A DNA stretch of 64,000 bases from an uncultured Bacteroides sp. (GTDB lineage Bacteria > Bacteroidota > Bacteroidia > Bacteroidales > Bacteroidaceae), in the NCBI RefSeq assembly GCF_963677715.1, contig NZ_OY782496.1, forward strand, positions 62,001 to 126,000. The letters run 5' to 3'. A model generated the notes under the pieces. That model was not told where the DNA came from and searched no databases. It saw only the letters and a program-made list of their open reading frames with translations. Every line of letters starts with the position of its first letter. Position 1 is the first letter of the stretch. Below are positions 42,848 through 52,210 of this stretch, in pieces. The translations under genes were made by a program, and so were the position numbers.

Positions 42848-43828
42848 TTATTTTTTCCCTGTCTGAATAACCGTCTTAATCGTTCCATCCGGATTGAAAT
42901 AAAGTTTATCAACACATACCGATCTTAAATTACCACGTCCGGAAACAGACATATTGTGGTAAAAAGCATACCATTGTCCTTTAAACTTCACAACCGATCC
43001 ATGGCTGGTATCGCAACCCGTCGGAGTCAGGTAAACGCCTTTGTATTCCCATGGGCCAAGCGGACTTTTACTCATTGCATATACAAGTTGATTTTGTTTG
43101 GGATGATTATCGGCATAAGTCAGGTAATAAATACCTTTCCGTTTAAACACCCAAGTAGCTTCATGAAAATCAACCAATCCAGCCATGTCCTGCATTTCTC
43201 CATCTATTTCCATCATATTTTCTTTTAGCTTCCCCCCCTGGCATTTACCACCGCCACCATAATAAAAATAGGCCTGATTATCGTCATCGATAAATACACA
43301 GGGATCAATCATAGCAAAACCACCGATTCCGGGAATATAACCCTGGCTTTTAAAATCGGCGGCCGGTTTTTTACTCGTTGCCACACCTACTTTCCATGTA
43401 TTATTCCAATCGGTTCCGCTCGGATGTGGAAAATAGAAATAATAAGTTCCGTTTTTATATACACAATCGGGAGCCCACATAAAACCACCTTCGGGACGTC
43501 CCCACGATACTTGGCTGGCGCTCAGAATTTCGCCGTGGTCTTTCCAGTGAACCATATCGCTGGTAGAAAACACATGGTATTTATCCATTAAATCACAACC
43601 GCGCGGAGGATCAACATCATGTGAAGCATACACATATAAACGTCCATCCTTCCAGACTCGTGCGGAAGGATCGGCAGTATAAATGCCTGTTATAACAGGA
43701 TTTTGTTGAGCAAAACTTATGTGAGAATAAAATAACAGGAAGGCACAAAAAAACAATTGCCTTACAGTAAATTTACAATAGCACTCAAGGATAACTCTTA
43801 TTTTATCTCTCATTTTTAATTCATTCAT
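42848..43828 (-). CDS. GH43 family glycosidase (copy 2 of a paralogous pair)
   Basis: This 326-residue protein has a signal region ending ISFAQ. It shares most of its length with the GH43 at 30133-31098: YTADPSARVWKDGRLYVYAS, GCDLMDKYHVFST, GGFMWAPDC and DFHEATWVFKRKG. The catalytic Asp-Asp-Glu set (YTADPSA, MIDPCVFIDDD, FHEATW) is intact. Unlike copy 1 it has no lipobox, so the two may act in different compartments on the same linkage. A shorter start at the sixth codon (MRDKIRVILE) is possible. It is 95 bases after the ceramidase-like gene and probably in the same transcript. Confidence 0.92.
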   Translation of the reverse strand: MNELKMRDKIRVILECYCKFTVRQLFFCAFLLFYSHISFAQQNPVITGIYTADPSARVWKDGRLYVYASHDVDPPRGCDLMDKYHVFSTSDMVHWKDHGEILSASQVSWGRPEGGFMWAPDCVYKNGTYYFYFPHPSGTDWNNTWKVGVATSKKPAADFKSQGYIPGIGGFAMIDPCVFIDDDNQAYFYYGGGGKCQGGKLKENMMEIDGEMQDMAGLVDFHEATWVFKRKGIYYLTYADNHPKQNQLVYAMSKSPLGPWEYKGVYLTPTGCDTSHGSVVKFKGQWYAFYHNMSVSGRGNLRSVCVDKLYFNPDGTIKTVIQTGKK

Positions 43829-43923
43829 AACTTTATATTTAACCGATCGATTTATACTCTTGTAGCTTTGCTACATCTTTTCAATATTTTATTTTTCATC
43901 TCTACAATATTTATATATTTTTA

Positions 43924-45249
43924 TTATTGGCCTGGTATTTCTTTTACCACCCACTGTGAAATTCCTTTAAAACCGCTCGGACCCGGTTCTTTCCGCATTA
44001 ATCCATTGAGCCAAAAGAAATTTTCCAAATGCTTGTTCATGATAGCTTCTCCTGCTCCAACGGCAATGGGTTCCGGCCAAACCTGATCGACTCCATATCC
44101 ACCACGCGCTGCTGATTGAATGTCTGGAATATAATTTGGCCAGGTACCAGCTCTCCAAGTGTATGCAAAAAGGAAAGGAATAGCACCGGCATCGCGAAGT
44201 CTTCTCTTCAGGTCAAGTTGAAGACGAATAAATGGTTCACCAGGGCAAGTAGCGATTACAATTTTATTATCGATAAGGATGGTTGAAATCTGAACATTGT
44301 ATTCAGCATCTTTTTTGAAGCGTCCTTTGAAATGAAGTGAATCATCCATAAATTTTATAGCTCCCTGATCTTTAATAGATGGTTCAAGTGATTTCGCCAG
44401 ATCAATCGTCTCCCAAGCCAATAAGCCGCCGACTCTTTCGATGGTACGGTAGTCAGATTTAAATGGATCATCCGGACCTTTGCGGCGTGAACTGATTATC
44501 AACGATTCTATATCACCACCCGCACCCTGAACAAACAAACAGGTCATTTGGGGACCAAAAGCTTCTTCCACTTTACGACAAGCTACACCTGGGTAATCGG
44601 CAGAAATTTCATAATTGCTGCAAACAACATCGGCATGCATCGCATAGTTCATGATGATGGCCCGTGGCTGACCCGACATATCTTCAACTTTAATTATACC
44701 AACTTCCGGATCAACTGGGCCAAAAGGAATGCGATCAGGGTTTTCGCCAATGTAATGATCATCTGTAAACCATGACTCACGTGAATGCCCATCCTCACGT
44801 CGAATTAAGCGATTGAACCCCAGTTGAGGAAAGCTTTTATGTCCTGCAGCCAACCTTGCCTGGAACATATTTTTCGAGGCACCGGCCAGCAATTTCATGA
44901 TTTTATCTTCCAAAAACTTAGGATTGTTGCTACTTGCACCCGAGTGGGTATGTGAAGCGCTGAAAAATAGTTCTTTCAATCCGTATTTTTCTTTACAATA
45001 GTTCTCTAATTCCGGATCGGAAAAAGCACCTAAATCAATTGAAACAAATGCAAGTTTACCACTACCATTATCCAATATCAGGCTCCTAGCATACAACGAG
45101 TCGTGCAGCGGTTTTCCCGGGTTATCTGGAGTAATATTAGTCTTTGCTGTACCTGCTCTTAATCCGGTTCCTTGTCCGAACGAAGACATGGTTCCAAGCG
45201 GTAAACATGTGCAGAATAAAAGTGCAGTTATGATTCGATTTATTTTCAT
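43924..45249 (-). CDS. Neutral/alkaline non-lysosomal ceramidase-like hydrolase
   Basis: This 441-residue secreted protein has a signal ending SSFGQ and the N-terminal ceramidase-family pattern: LRAGTAKTNITPDNPGKPLH, LAFVSIDLGAF, the zinc-binding block FFSASHTHSGA, MNYAMHADVV and FVQGAGGDIES. True neutral ceramidases cleave the N-acyl bond of ceramide and also carry a C-terminal immunoglobulin-like domain. Here the chain ends soon after the catalytic region, and the neighbours are glycosidases, so amide or ester hydrolysis on a glycan is equally plausible. The ATG at 45249 begins the signal peptide; the open frame extends 27 codons upstream without one. It precedes the two GH43 genes. Confidence 0.85.
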   Translation of the reverse strand: MKINRIITALLFCTCLPLGTMSSFGQGTGLRAGTAKTNITPDNPGKPLHDSLYARSLILDNGSGKLAFVSIDLGAFSDPELENYCKEKYGLKELFFSASHTHSGASSNNPKFLEDKIMKLLAGASKNMFQARLAAGHKSFPQLGFNRLIRREDGHSRESWFTDDHYIGENPDRIPFGPVDPEVGIIKVEDMSGQPRAIIMNYAMHADVVCSNYEISADYPGVACRKVEEAFGPQMTCLFVQGAGGDIESLIISSRRKGPDDPFKSDYRTIERVGGLLAWETIDLAKSLEPSIKDQGAIKFMDDSLHFKGRFKKDAEYNVQISTILIDNKIVIATCPGEPFIRLQLDLKRRLRDAGAIPFLFAYTWRAGTWPNYIPDIQSAARGGYGVDQVWPEPIAVGAGEAIMNKHLENFFWLNGLMRKEPGPSGFKGISQWVVKEIPGQ

Positions 45250-45289
45250 ACATATTAATCTTATGAATTGAAAATCAACGAAATAAAAA

Positions 45290-45580
45290 TCACTCTCCGG
45301 CATTAAACATCTTGTTATAAACATTTTCATCCTTATCGGAATATGCCACCGCCTGAATAATTGCCTGATGGTTCTCTACCGTTATAGGAGCATCGGCAAC
45401 ATAATTTATCATGCGGCTACCGACAACCGATACGGTCAGTTTTCTATCGCCTCTCACCAGCATGAAATTCCATGTTTGGTTCTCAAGTAGGGTAGTCAGC
45501 GTACCATTATCAACAGAAAAAAGGTCGCTGACATTTTTGCAATCAACACCCGCCACGTTTAAGAATACTTGCCAAGTCAT
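45290..45580 (-). CDS. Hypothetical 96-residue protein, possibly a gene remnant
   Basis: I do not recognise this protein. It has no signal peptide and begins MTWQVFLNVAGVDCKNVSDL, with an in-frame TAA two codons upstream. It is rich in beta-forming residues (FMLVRGDRKLTVSVVGSRM). The sequence looks like the C-terminal beta-sandwich of a larger secreted protein rather than a free-standing gene, and the neighbourhood is full of such tails. It lies 40 bases before the ceramidase-like start and after the terminator at 45637, so it may be transcribed with the ceramidase-like gene. Either a real small gene or the end of a deleted one fits. Confidence 0.45.
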   Translation of the reverse strand: MTWQVFLNVAGVDCKNVSDLFSVDNGTLTTLLENQTWNFMLVRGDRKLTVSVVGSRMINYVADAPITVENHQAIIQAVAYSDKDENVYNKMFNAGE

Positions 45581-45636
45581 TGTTTACAAAATATTCCCAA
45601 GACCGTACATTTCATTCCAACAGTGAGAAATTTATT

Positions 45637-45665
45637 GAACCGGAGATGGAATATCACTCCGGCTC
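45637..45665 (-). terminator. Hairpin after the second SusC/SusD/DUF3823 operon
   Basis: On the minus strand GAGCCGGAG pairs with CTCCGGTTC (one G-U pair) around an 11-base loop, then AATAAATTT. It is 20 bases after the DUF3823 stop. The T-run is weak. Confidence 0.65.
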
Positions 45666-45684
45666 AATAACCCAGATTAAATAA

Positions 45685-46416
45685 TTATGGAACCTGTACT
45701 TCTATTATGTCGCAATAGTTATACTGGCGGTAAGTATCTTCCACCCGAACGCCTATACGCACATAAAAGGTTCTTCCCGATTTAAGGGGCAAGTCAGGTA
45801 AGACATACGTTGCATTGCCAATACCAGTAGTCATATCGCCTACACCATCCCACCAATTAGCATTGACATCCAATTTATACTTGTCCATATTATATTCGTC
45901 TATTCTAGAGCCAGCACCGCAGAATTGGGTAAGACTTACAAATGGACGAATATCTAGCACACGCGGAAGATCTTGCGTGATAGGTGCTTTCAACTTACAA
46001 GTAAGTTTCAAAGTTGTTCCTTCCAATTGAGAAGTTACATCCGTTACGTACAAATAAGGTATCACTTTAAAATTCTTTTCCAACGATCCTTTCAGAGTGA
46101 TGCCAGTCTGACGTTTTGCAGGCCAGAATGCACCTCCGTAAGGCTGCATGTCGTATGTTGCACCAAACAATTTGGTATCATTATAAGTGCCATCTTGTTT
46201 AATTGGGATATCCTGCGGAGTAGGATTGTCACTCCAGCTCACTTCCCATAATCTAATGCTTGACTCTGCTTGTCCAGTAACAAAACTTTTCCCTGTTATA
46301 CTATCTATCACATTGCCACTCAAAGTAGCATTCGGTGCATCATAATTGTCAATAGATGTACAAGAAAAGAATATTGTTGAAGCCAAAATTGAAAAAACAT
46401 ATAATATCTTTTTCAT
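45685..46416 (-). CDS. DUF3823 surface lipoprotein (set 2)
   Basis: This 243-residue lipoprotein (lipobox STIFFSC, Cys19) is paralogous to the protein encoded at 13295. It has YDAPNATLSGNVIDSITGKS, an IRLWEVSW block, PIKQDGTYNDTKLFGATYDM and a second beta-sandwich ending KSGRTFYVRIGVRVED. It is encoded 19 bases after susD, in the position of SusE/F-type surface glycan-binding proteins, and a role as such is inferred from that. The two DUF3823 proteins share the N-terminal domain clearly but differ in the C-terminal half, the part most likely to set ligand preference. Confidence 0.88.
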   Translation of the reverse strand: MKKILYVFSILASTIFFSCTSIDNYDAPNATLSGNVIDSITGKSFVTGQAESSIRLWEVSWSDNPTPQDIPIKQDGTYNDTKLFGATYDMQPYGGAFWPAKRQTGITLKGSLEKNFKVIPYLYVTDVTSQLEGTTLKLTCKLKAPITQDLPRVLDIRPFVSLTQFCGAGSRIDEYNMDKYKLDVNANWWDGVGDMTTGIGNATYVLPDLPLKSGRTFYVRIGVRVEDTYRQYNYCDIIEVQVP

Positions 46417-46435
46417 GTTATGCTAATTTTTATAT

Positions 46436-48352
46436 TTAATAAATAGGATTTTGAACTAATTTTGGATTCTTATTTAATTCGCCTGCAGGTATCGGTTCGT
46501 AATAATAACGTACATCGAAATTATACTGTTTACCATAAATATTGTATTCTCTGATAAAGATGTATTTATTTTCATCCAACACTAAATAAGGCATCAATCC
46601 TTCCAATTTTTTTTGGCTAAGCACTTTATCGGCCACTCTCCAGCGACGGAGATCCCACCAGTGATGGTTTTCAAACATAAGCTCACGTTCGCGTTCGTCG
46701 CGTATAAATTGGAGGTTTTCATCAACCGTCTCCCCATTGATAACATATACTGCAGCAGGAGAACCTTTCGGTATCCATGCGGTAGCGCCGGCCCTGTTAC
46801 GTATCCTGGTTATCAAGTCATAAGCTTCTTGTTTCTGTCCCAATTCATATGCAGCTTCGGCTCTATTGAGCAATATTTCAGCATAACGGAAAATTGTCCA
46901 CGGTTGGGCACATCCGTTTCCGGCAGCCTGGTCTTTAGCCATGTTATAATTCACATATTTCCGTATAAAAAAACCTGTTCCTGTGTTACTTTCGATATCA
47001 TTATTCCATATACCATGCTTACCGGCAATATTTCCACCTCCCAATGCGGGATCCGTGCTATAACGTCCGGTAGCTACCGTCCGGTTACTCTTGTCATTGA
47101 TAAGAGCACTTTCGAGGCCCAATTGGGCATCGGCCATTGTACCAGTATACGTCCGGTAAAATCCACGGCGCATATCAAACGCCACACCTCTCAGTGTCAT
47201 ACCTGGAAAATATACGGTTGCTAGCAAGCGGGGCTCAAGCCCTTTCCACAAGCCATTCTGGTCAGCGTAACGACGAGGAGTATTATCAGCATTTTCAACA
47301 GGCAATGTCTGAAATAACTCTACCGATTCCAATGATGGATACATCTGGGAACCCGGCCAGGACACAAAATCGGACGGAGACACAACTCCATCATAGCTGT
47401 GGTACAAGCCTGTATTCCATGGGGCAGAAACGCTATATTGCCTGATGAAGATATTTTCATTTGTTTGTTTTACAAACAAATCGACGAAATTCTGTTCTTT
47501 TGCATCTTGAGTCAAATTTTCTCCTACCAGTTCGTATCCGCCATTTTGGTCATCAAACCACTTGGCAGCATTATAGCTGGCAGTAAAAAAATCCTGTGCC
47601 TGGTTTGCCGGAATACCTACATAGCCTGCCTGGGCTGCTTCGTCTGGGGATGAAGTAGTGTAAGCCCCGTATTTGGCAATCGTCCCAGCATATAACATTG
47701 CCCTCGACATAAGTGCAGCGGCAACAAACTTATTGGCACGCCCCGTTTCCGACGTTGCCGCCATATTATCCATTGCAAATTGAAGGTCGGACTGGATAAA
47801 TTTATACGTATCCAATTCCGTTGCACGGGGCACGTTCAGCGAGTCAGCAGGAGCTGTTGGGTTTTGTACCCGGTCGATAATAGGCACGCCACCGTAACGC
47901 TTCACCAAAGCGAAATAATAGAACGCTCTCAAAAAGCGCGCCTCACCCAACAACGAATTATATTCTGCTTCGGCGTAATTGGCCTTGTATGCTGGTAATT
48001 TTTCTATCATTGAATTAATCTGGCGAATATAGTCATAGTGCCAATAGCCAAATCCTCCTGCACCATCAATACCCCAAGGCCATCCAATAGCTTCGCCATC
48101 AATAGTCATCTCGTAAGATTTTGCAGCATCCCAATGATTTCCACCTTCTAGGAAACCGCCGGTTACAGAATAGTTAAAATCCTCTACAGGCAGTTTCATA
48201 TAAATACTCGCAAGATAGGTCTTAACACCTGTTCCGTTTCCCAGCAAGGCATTATCATCCAGCATTCCTTTAGGTTCGAGGCTTAAATCGTAGCAAGACG
48301 ACAGTGCGAAAGCCGTCAAACAGTATAGCAGTAAATATTTTATCTTTTTCAT
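46436..48352 (-). CDS. SusD/RagB-family outer-membrane lipoprotein (set 2)
   Basis: This 638-residue lipoprotein has a lipobox ending FALSSC at Cys20. Typical SusD helical blocks are LLGEARFLRAFYYFALVKRY, GGVPIIDRV and AEILLNRAEAAYELGQ, with RDERERELMFENHHWWDLRR near the C-terminus. It forms the surface lid of the second TonB-dependent porin. The gene is 12 bases after susC and 19 before the DUF3823 gene. It is shorter than the SusD of set 1 (712 residues) and clearly divergent in the middle, so the two sets probably bind different parts or sizes of glycan. Confidence 0.96.
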   Translation of the reverse strand: MKKIKYLLLYCLTAFALSSCYDLSLEPKGMLDDNALLGNGTGVKTYLASIYMKLPVEDFNYSVTGGFLEGGNHWDAAKSYEMTIDGEAIGWPWGIDGAGGFGYWHYDYIRQINSMIEKLPAYKANYAEAEYNSLLGEARFLRAFYYFALVKRYGGVPIIDRVQNPTAPADSLNVPRATELDTYKFIQSDLQFAMDNMAATSETGRANKFVAAALMSRAMLYAGTIAKYGAYTTSSPDEAAQAGYVGIPANQAQDFFTASYNAAKWFDDQNGGYELVGENLTQDAKEQNFVDLFVKQTNENIFIRQYSVSAPWNTGLYHSYDGVVSPSDFVSWPGSQMYPSLESVELFQTLPVENADNTPRRYADQNGLWKGLEPRLLATVYFPGMTLRGVAFDMRRGFYRTYTGTMADAQLGLESALINDKSNRTVATGRYSTDPALGGGNIAGKHGIWNNDIESNTGTGFFIRKYVNYNMAKDQAAGNGCAQPWTIFRYAEILLNRAEAAYELGQKQEAYDLITRIRNRAGATAWIPKGSPAAVYVINGETVDENLQFIRDERERELMFENHHWWDLRRWRVADKVLSQKKLEGLMPYLVLDENKYIFIREYNIYGKQYNFDVRYYYEPIPAGELNKNPKLVQNPIY

Positions 48353-48364
48353 AATGATCTGTTT

Positions 48365-51300
48365 TTAGAATTTAATAGATGCTCCGATATTGAATGTCCT
48401 GTTAATTGGATATTTATACGTACTGATACCGTCACCGCCGGTAGTGCCACCTTCGCCGCCCGGATGCTCAGGATCCATGTTTTTTAAGCCAGTAAAAGTA
48501 AGCAGATTGTAGCCGTTGAAATATACCCGTAATTCTTTAATGCCCAACCCCGTTGTGATGCGTTTGGGCAGAGTATAACCCAATTCAAGGGTTTTCAAAC
48601 GGATATACGAAGCATTTTCTACTGCGCGGGTACCGTCGGCAAGCGGCGAACCTGAGATCGGATAATAACCTTGTGCCCACTGGGTAGACGGATCGAAAAT
48701 ATCTGCATTCGGATCTATCGGATGCCATCTATCCCAGAATTTGTTCAACGTGCCTCCATCGCCAAACGGAACCGGCTCTGCCAAGGCTTCAGTATATTTG
48801 TAATAGACCTGCGCCGCTCCCTGGAAATTCATGTTCAAATCGAAGCCTCTCCATGATGCTCCCAATGTAATACCATAGTTGAACAAAGGCATACCGTATG
48901 TGGCTATCGGATGGTCATCATTGCCGTTTATTACACCGTCACCATTCCAGTCTTTATAGTAATAATCGCCCGGCACAGTGCCGCCAGCTCCTATGGAAAT
49001 AGGCCAAGTGTAAATCTGGTTATAATTCTGGAACTGCCCTCCATAATTCTTACCCCACCAAATGTCTTTGTAGCGGTCGGCATTCCGATTTCTCCAGTTG
49101 TCGTAAGAGTTTCCGGCTTTCGATTCCACCCTGTTTCTCCATTGGTTCCGGGTAACTGACATTTGGGCATTTACGTAATACTGTACATCGCCTATTTTGT
49201 TACGATGGGTCAATACCATTTCATATCCGAATGTACGGTCGCTCTCCAAATTCTCCTGCGGCATTGATGCGCCTACAGTGCCTGGAAGAACGGCGGAGGA
49301 AGTCGCGAGCAATCCGTCACGGTTCCGATTGTAATAATCCAACTGGCCACCCAGTAAACCATGCCACAATTCAAAATCGACTCCTATATCGAACATTTTT
49401 GCAGTATACCAAGTCAAATCAAGATTAGGTATGGATGTCGGAGATACTCCGTTCATTAATGACCCACCGAATATGTATCCTAAATCGTTAGGACGAATTT
49501 CGTACCCTACGGTAGTGGACGGATAATTGTTCGCAGATCCGTCGTCTCCGGTTTTACCATACGATACACGTATTTTCAGGTTGCTGAGTTGTGGTAAGCT
49601 ATTTTTCATAAAAGGTTCTTCGCTGATTCTCCAACCCACCGAGCCTGTAGGAAAAAAGCCCCAACGGCTCCCGGCCGGGAACTTAGAAGATGCGTCTTCG
49701 CGGAAAGCAAATTCGACTAGGTACCGACCCTTATAGTCGTAATTGAATTTACCGACAAACGCCTGATTGGCGCGGTCTCCCAGATTATTTTTGTCCATAT
49801 TGCCTACCTGATTACCCGCATTACCTGCAAATAAATATTCGGAGTTCAACGATAATTCACGGTAAGCATAGAAGTTGTCCCAACTGCTATATCCTTCTTC
49901 AAACAACATCATACCGCTCACGTTATGGGCATGCGCAAAAGAATGCTGGTAATTCAATGATAATTGCATCAATGTGTTGTAGCTGGGATATGACGACCGT
50001 TGTATCGTCGAATTACCATTGGTAGCACGACGTAGACTCGGGCTATATACATTCGTCGAAGGATCGTAAGTATATTGGTTGACAGTTTTTCTGAAATCAG
50101 TATTGTCGCCCTGCTTAAAGTCGTAACTGTACATTGCCTTTGCCGTCAAACCTTCTATTTTCGGAATATCGTATGAAAGAGACAATTGACCGTTGAACAC
50201 GCGATTGATATACCTGCTGTAGCCTGCAATATCAGAATTTGTCGAAGCCAAAGGGTTGTCATCATGAATTTTATAATTATTCAAATACTCAGGATTATCG
50301 TTTGCATAGGGTGTGACATCGGGCCGCTGCGTCCAGACACCTTTATAGATAGCCCATATATCGGTATTCGGCTGGTTGGTTTCGTCCATATAGCCACCCA
50401 ACGACACCGAAGCATGTAAACGGTTAGTAATATTTGCATCGATATTGGAACGAAAATTCCACCGGTCGTAATTCATATCGCCTGTTTTCAACGAACCATC
50501 CTGCTTCATGTAACCCAAATTGAAGTAATATTTCAGTTTGTCGGTACCGCCGTTCATAGTTATGTTATGCTGGTACTGAGGCACTGTGTTTTTAAAAACA
50601 AGCTTCATCCAATCCGTCGATTGTTTGGTCCCATCCAAATACGGCTGGCGATCCTGGTCGGTAAAAAGCAGTTTGCTGGGATCGCTATAGTTCATATAAT
50701 TGCCGAAACCACGACGGTTCTTTTCGTTAGCTAAGGTCATATATTGCAAAGCATCCACATTGTCAGGCACATTCAAAAATTGCTGCCACCCAACGTTGAC
50801 CGAATATTGGATATCAAAACTGGTACTCGTTCCTCTCTTGGTCGTGACCAATACTACCCCATTAGCAGAACGGAGCCCATAGATAGCAGCCGAAGCATCT
50901 TTCAATACAGAAACACTCTCTATGTCACCGGCATCCATACGTGCAAAATAGTCCACATCGCGAGGCACACCGTCTATCACAACAAGCGGTGTACCCAACC
51001 CGCGGATATCCATTGTGGTTTCAAAAGCTCCGGGACGGCTACTCGTCTGGCTGATACGAACACCCGGGATTTTACCGGTAAGTGAATTTACCGCATTCTC
51101 ATTCTTTGTTATGGCTATGTCTTTGCCAGTCACCGCCGAAACGGCACCTGTTAACGTTGCTTTTTTCTGGGTGCCATAACCTACAACGACAACTTCATCC
51201 AATGTTTTAGTGTCTTCATTAAGGATAACAGCTAAATTTGTTTTGGTTGCAGAAATTTCTTCATTCATATAACCAATAAATGAAATAACTAATTTCTCAT

Positions 51301-51544
51301 TGGCTGATGCTTCAAGTTGAAATGCACCGTCCAAATCAGTAATAGTACCACGAGTTGTACCACTGACCTTGACATTCGCTCCAATTACCGGATCACCATT
51401 TTTATCGGAAACAGTACCCCGAATAAGTCTGGATTGAGAGTATGCCGGCATCGACATTACCACACAGAGAAAGACTATAAGAAAGGACTTCAGCAAAGCC
51501 CAGTTTCTTTCTCCAAACTGAATTTGTAACTTGTGTTTTTTCAT
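48365..51544 (-). CDS. SusC/RagA-family TonB-linked outer-membrane transporter (set 2)
   Basis: This 1059-residue porin has a signal region of about 37 residues ending MPAYSQ. A carboxypeptidase-regulatory-like domain follows (IRGTVSDKNGDPVIGANVKV), then LDEVVVVGYGTQKKATLTGA, the plug blocks DIRGLGTPLVVIDGVPRDVD and SVLKDASAAIYGLRSANGVV, and a barrel ending FNIGASIKF. There is no STN domain, as in set 1. It heads a susC-susD-DUF3823 operon and is visibly richer in G and C than set 1, suggesting the sets have different histories. The leader is long: the nearest -7 element lies 189 bases upstream. Confidence 0.97.
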   Translation of the reverse strand: MKKHKLQIQFGERNWALLKSFLIVFLCVVMSMPAYSQSRLIRGTVSDKNGDPVIGANVKVSGTTRGTITDLDGAFQLEASANEKLVISFIGYMNEEISATKTNLAVILNEDTKTLDEVVVVGYGTQKKATLTGAVSAVTGKDIAITKNENAVNSLTGKIPGVRISQTSSRPGAFETTMDIRGLGTPLVVIDGVPRDVDYFARMDAGDIESVSVLKDASAAIYGLRSANGVVLVTTKRGTSTSFDIQYSVNVGWQQFLNVPDNVDALQYMTLANEKNRRGFGNYMNYSDPSKLLFTDQDRQPYLDGTKQSTDWMKLVFKNTVPQYQHNITMNGGTDKLKYYFNLGYMKQDGSLKTGDMNYDRWNFRSNIDANITNRLHASVSLGGYMDETNQPNTDIWAIYKGVWTQRPDVTPYANDNPEYLNNYKIHDDNPLASTNSDIAGYSRYINRVFNGQLSLSYDIPKIEGLTAKAMYSYDFKQGDNTDFRKTVNQYTYDPSTNVYSPSLRRATNGNSTIQRSSYPSYNTLMQLSLNYQHSFAHAHNVSGMMLFEEGYSSWDNFYAYRELSLNSEYLFAGNAGNQVGNMDKNNLGDRANQAFVGKFNYDYKGRYLVEFAFREDASSKFPAGSRWGFFPTGSVGWRISEEPFMKNSLPQLSNLKIRVSYGKTGDDGSANNYPSTTVGYEIRPNDLGYIFGGSLMNGVSPTSIPNLDLTWYTAKMFDIGVDFELWHGLLGGQLDYYNRNRDGLLATSSAVLPGTVGASMPQENLESDRTFGYEMVLTHRNKIGDVQYYVNAQMSVTRNQWRNRVESKAGNSYDNWRNRNADRYKDIWWGKNYGGQFQNYNQIYTWPISIGAGGTVPGDYYYKDWNGDGVINGNDDHPIATYGMPLFNYGITLGASWRGFDLNMNFQGAAQVYYKYTEALAEPVPFGDGGTLNKFWDRWHPIDPNADIFDPSTQWAQGYYPISGSPLADGTRAVENASYIRLKTLELGYTLPKRITTGLGIKELRVYFNGYNLLTFTGLKNMDPEHPGGEGGTTGGDGISTYKYPINRTFNIGASIKF

Positions 51545-51732
51545 ATAAAATATATTATTAAGTAAAAAGAGTAAAAAAGGAATTCATTTTTCTAAAATCG
51601 AATGGATTTTACTTATTTAAAAAGGGGCTTATGAAAATTTTAAAGCCTCATTCATTTGTGCCAATTGTAATCAAGATGAAGAGAATGGCTTTTCTTGTGA
51701 GTTTTTCATATTAATAATAAAATTTACAGCAG

Positions 51733-51740
51733 CAAATATA
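51733..51740 (-). promoter_or_regulatory. Candidate -7 element before the second susC (TATATTTG)
   Basis: TATATTTG matches TAnnTTTG 189 bases before the susC ATG. No clear -33 element is seen. The intervening 51545-51732 DNA is AT-rich without a gene, and the inverted pieces AAAAGGGGCTT and AAGCC suggest some leader structure. Confidence 0.35.
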
Positions 51741-51855
51741 TGTGAGAGGCATTAATCTAGTGGTTAAAATTAAATTAACGCCATACTTAAAAAATACATA
51801 AAATCAAAAATATCAGCATTTTAATATCAATATCGGTACAATATCGCCGAATAAC

Positions 51856-52210
51856 TTACCTACCAACCCTTATTCCGTTTTCATTAAAGGCGTCTATTGA
51901 AAAATAGTATTTGAATCACGATTAAAATAGCGCGCTTCATATCGATCACCATATACCATAACAGCACGTGCCAATTTATTTTTTGAGTTCCCCAATGCAA
52001 AATATATCCGGTTGCATTATCTTGTGCATTCCATGAAAAGCGAAAAGTTCTTCTGTCAAACGAATCTCTCTCTATATGGAAACTAGAAACTTTTAGAGGC
52101 AACTTACCATCTCCAAATCCAAAAATACGTAAATCAAATAAGGAGAAACTGCCTTCCTGTTTTCTAGTATTTGTAATCCGAACATATCGAATGGGAATAA
52201 AAGAATCCAA
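51856..52210 (-). pseudogene. Discoidin-FnIII C-terminal tail of a lost enzyme
   Basis: The minus strand encodes PIRYVRITNTRKQEGSFSLF, DLRIFGFGDGKLP and FHIERDSFDRRTFRFSWNAQ, then DNATGYILHWGTQK. This is the end of an F5/8-type (discoidin) domain followed by a fibronectin-III domain, as found at the C-terminus of many Bacteroides GH43-type enzymes. After WGTQK the frame must change near a six-A run (about 51983) to read KLARAVMVYGDRYEARYFNR. It changes again near 51900 to read FSIDAFNENGIRVGR and the old stop at 51856. Two frameshifts show decay. It is joined directly to the end of the broken GH31. Confidence 0.75.

Noticed and set aside
46613..47224. 203-codon plus-strand open frame
   Set aside because: Antisense shadow of susD set 2 without homology.
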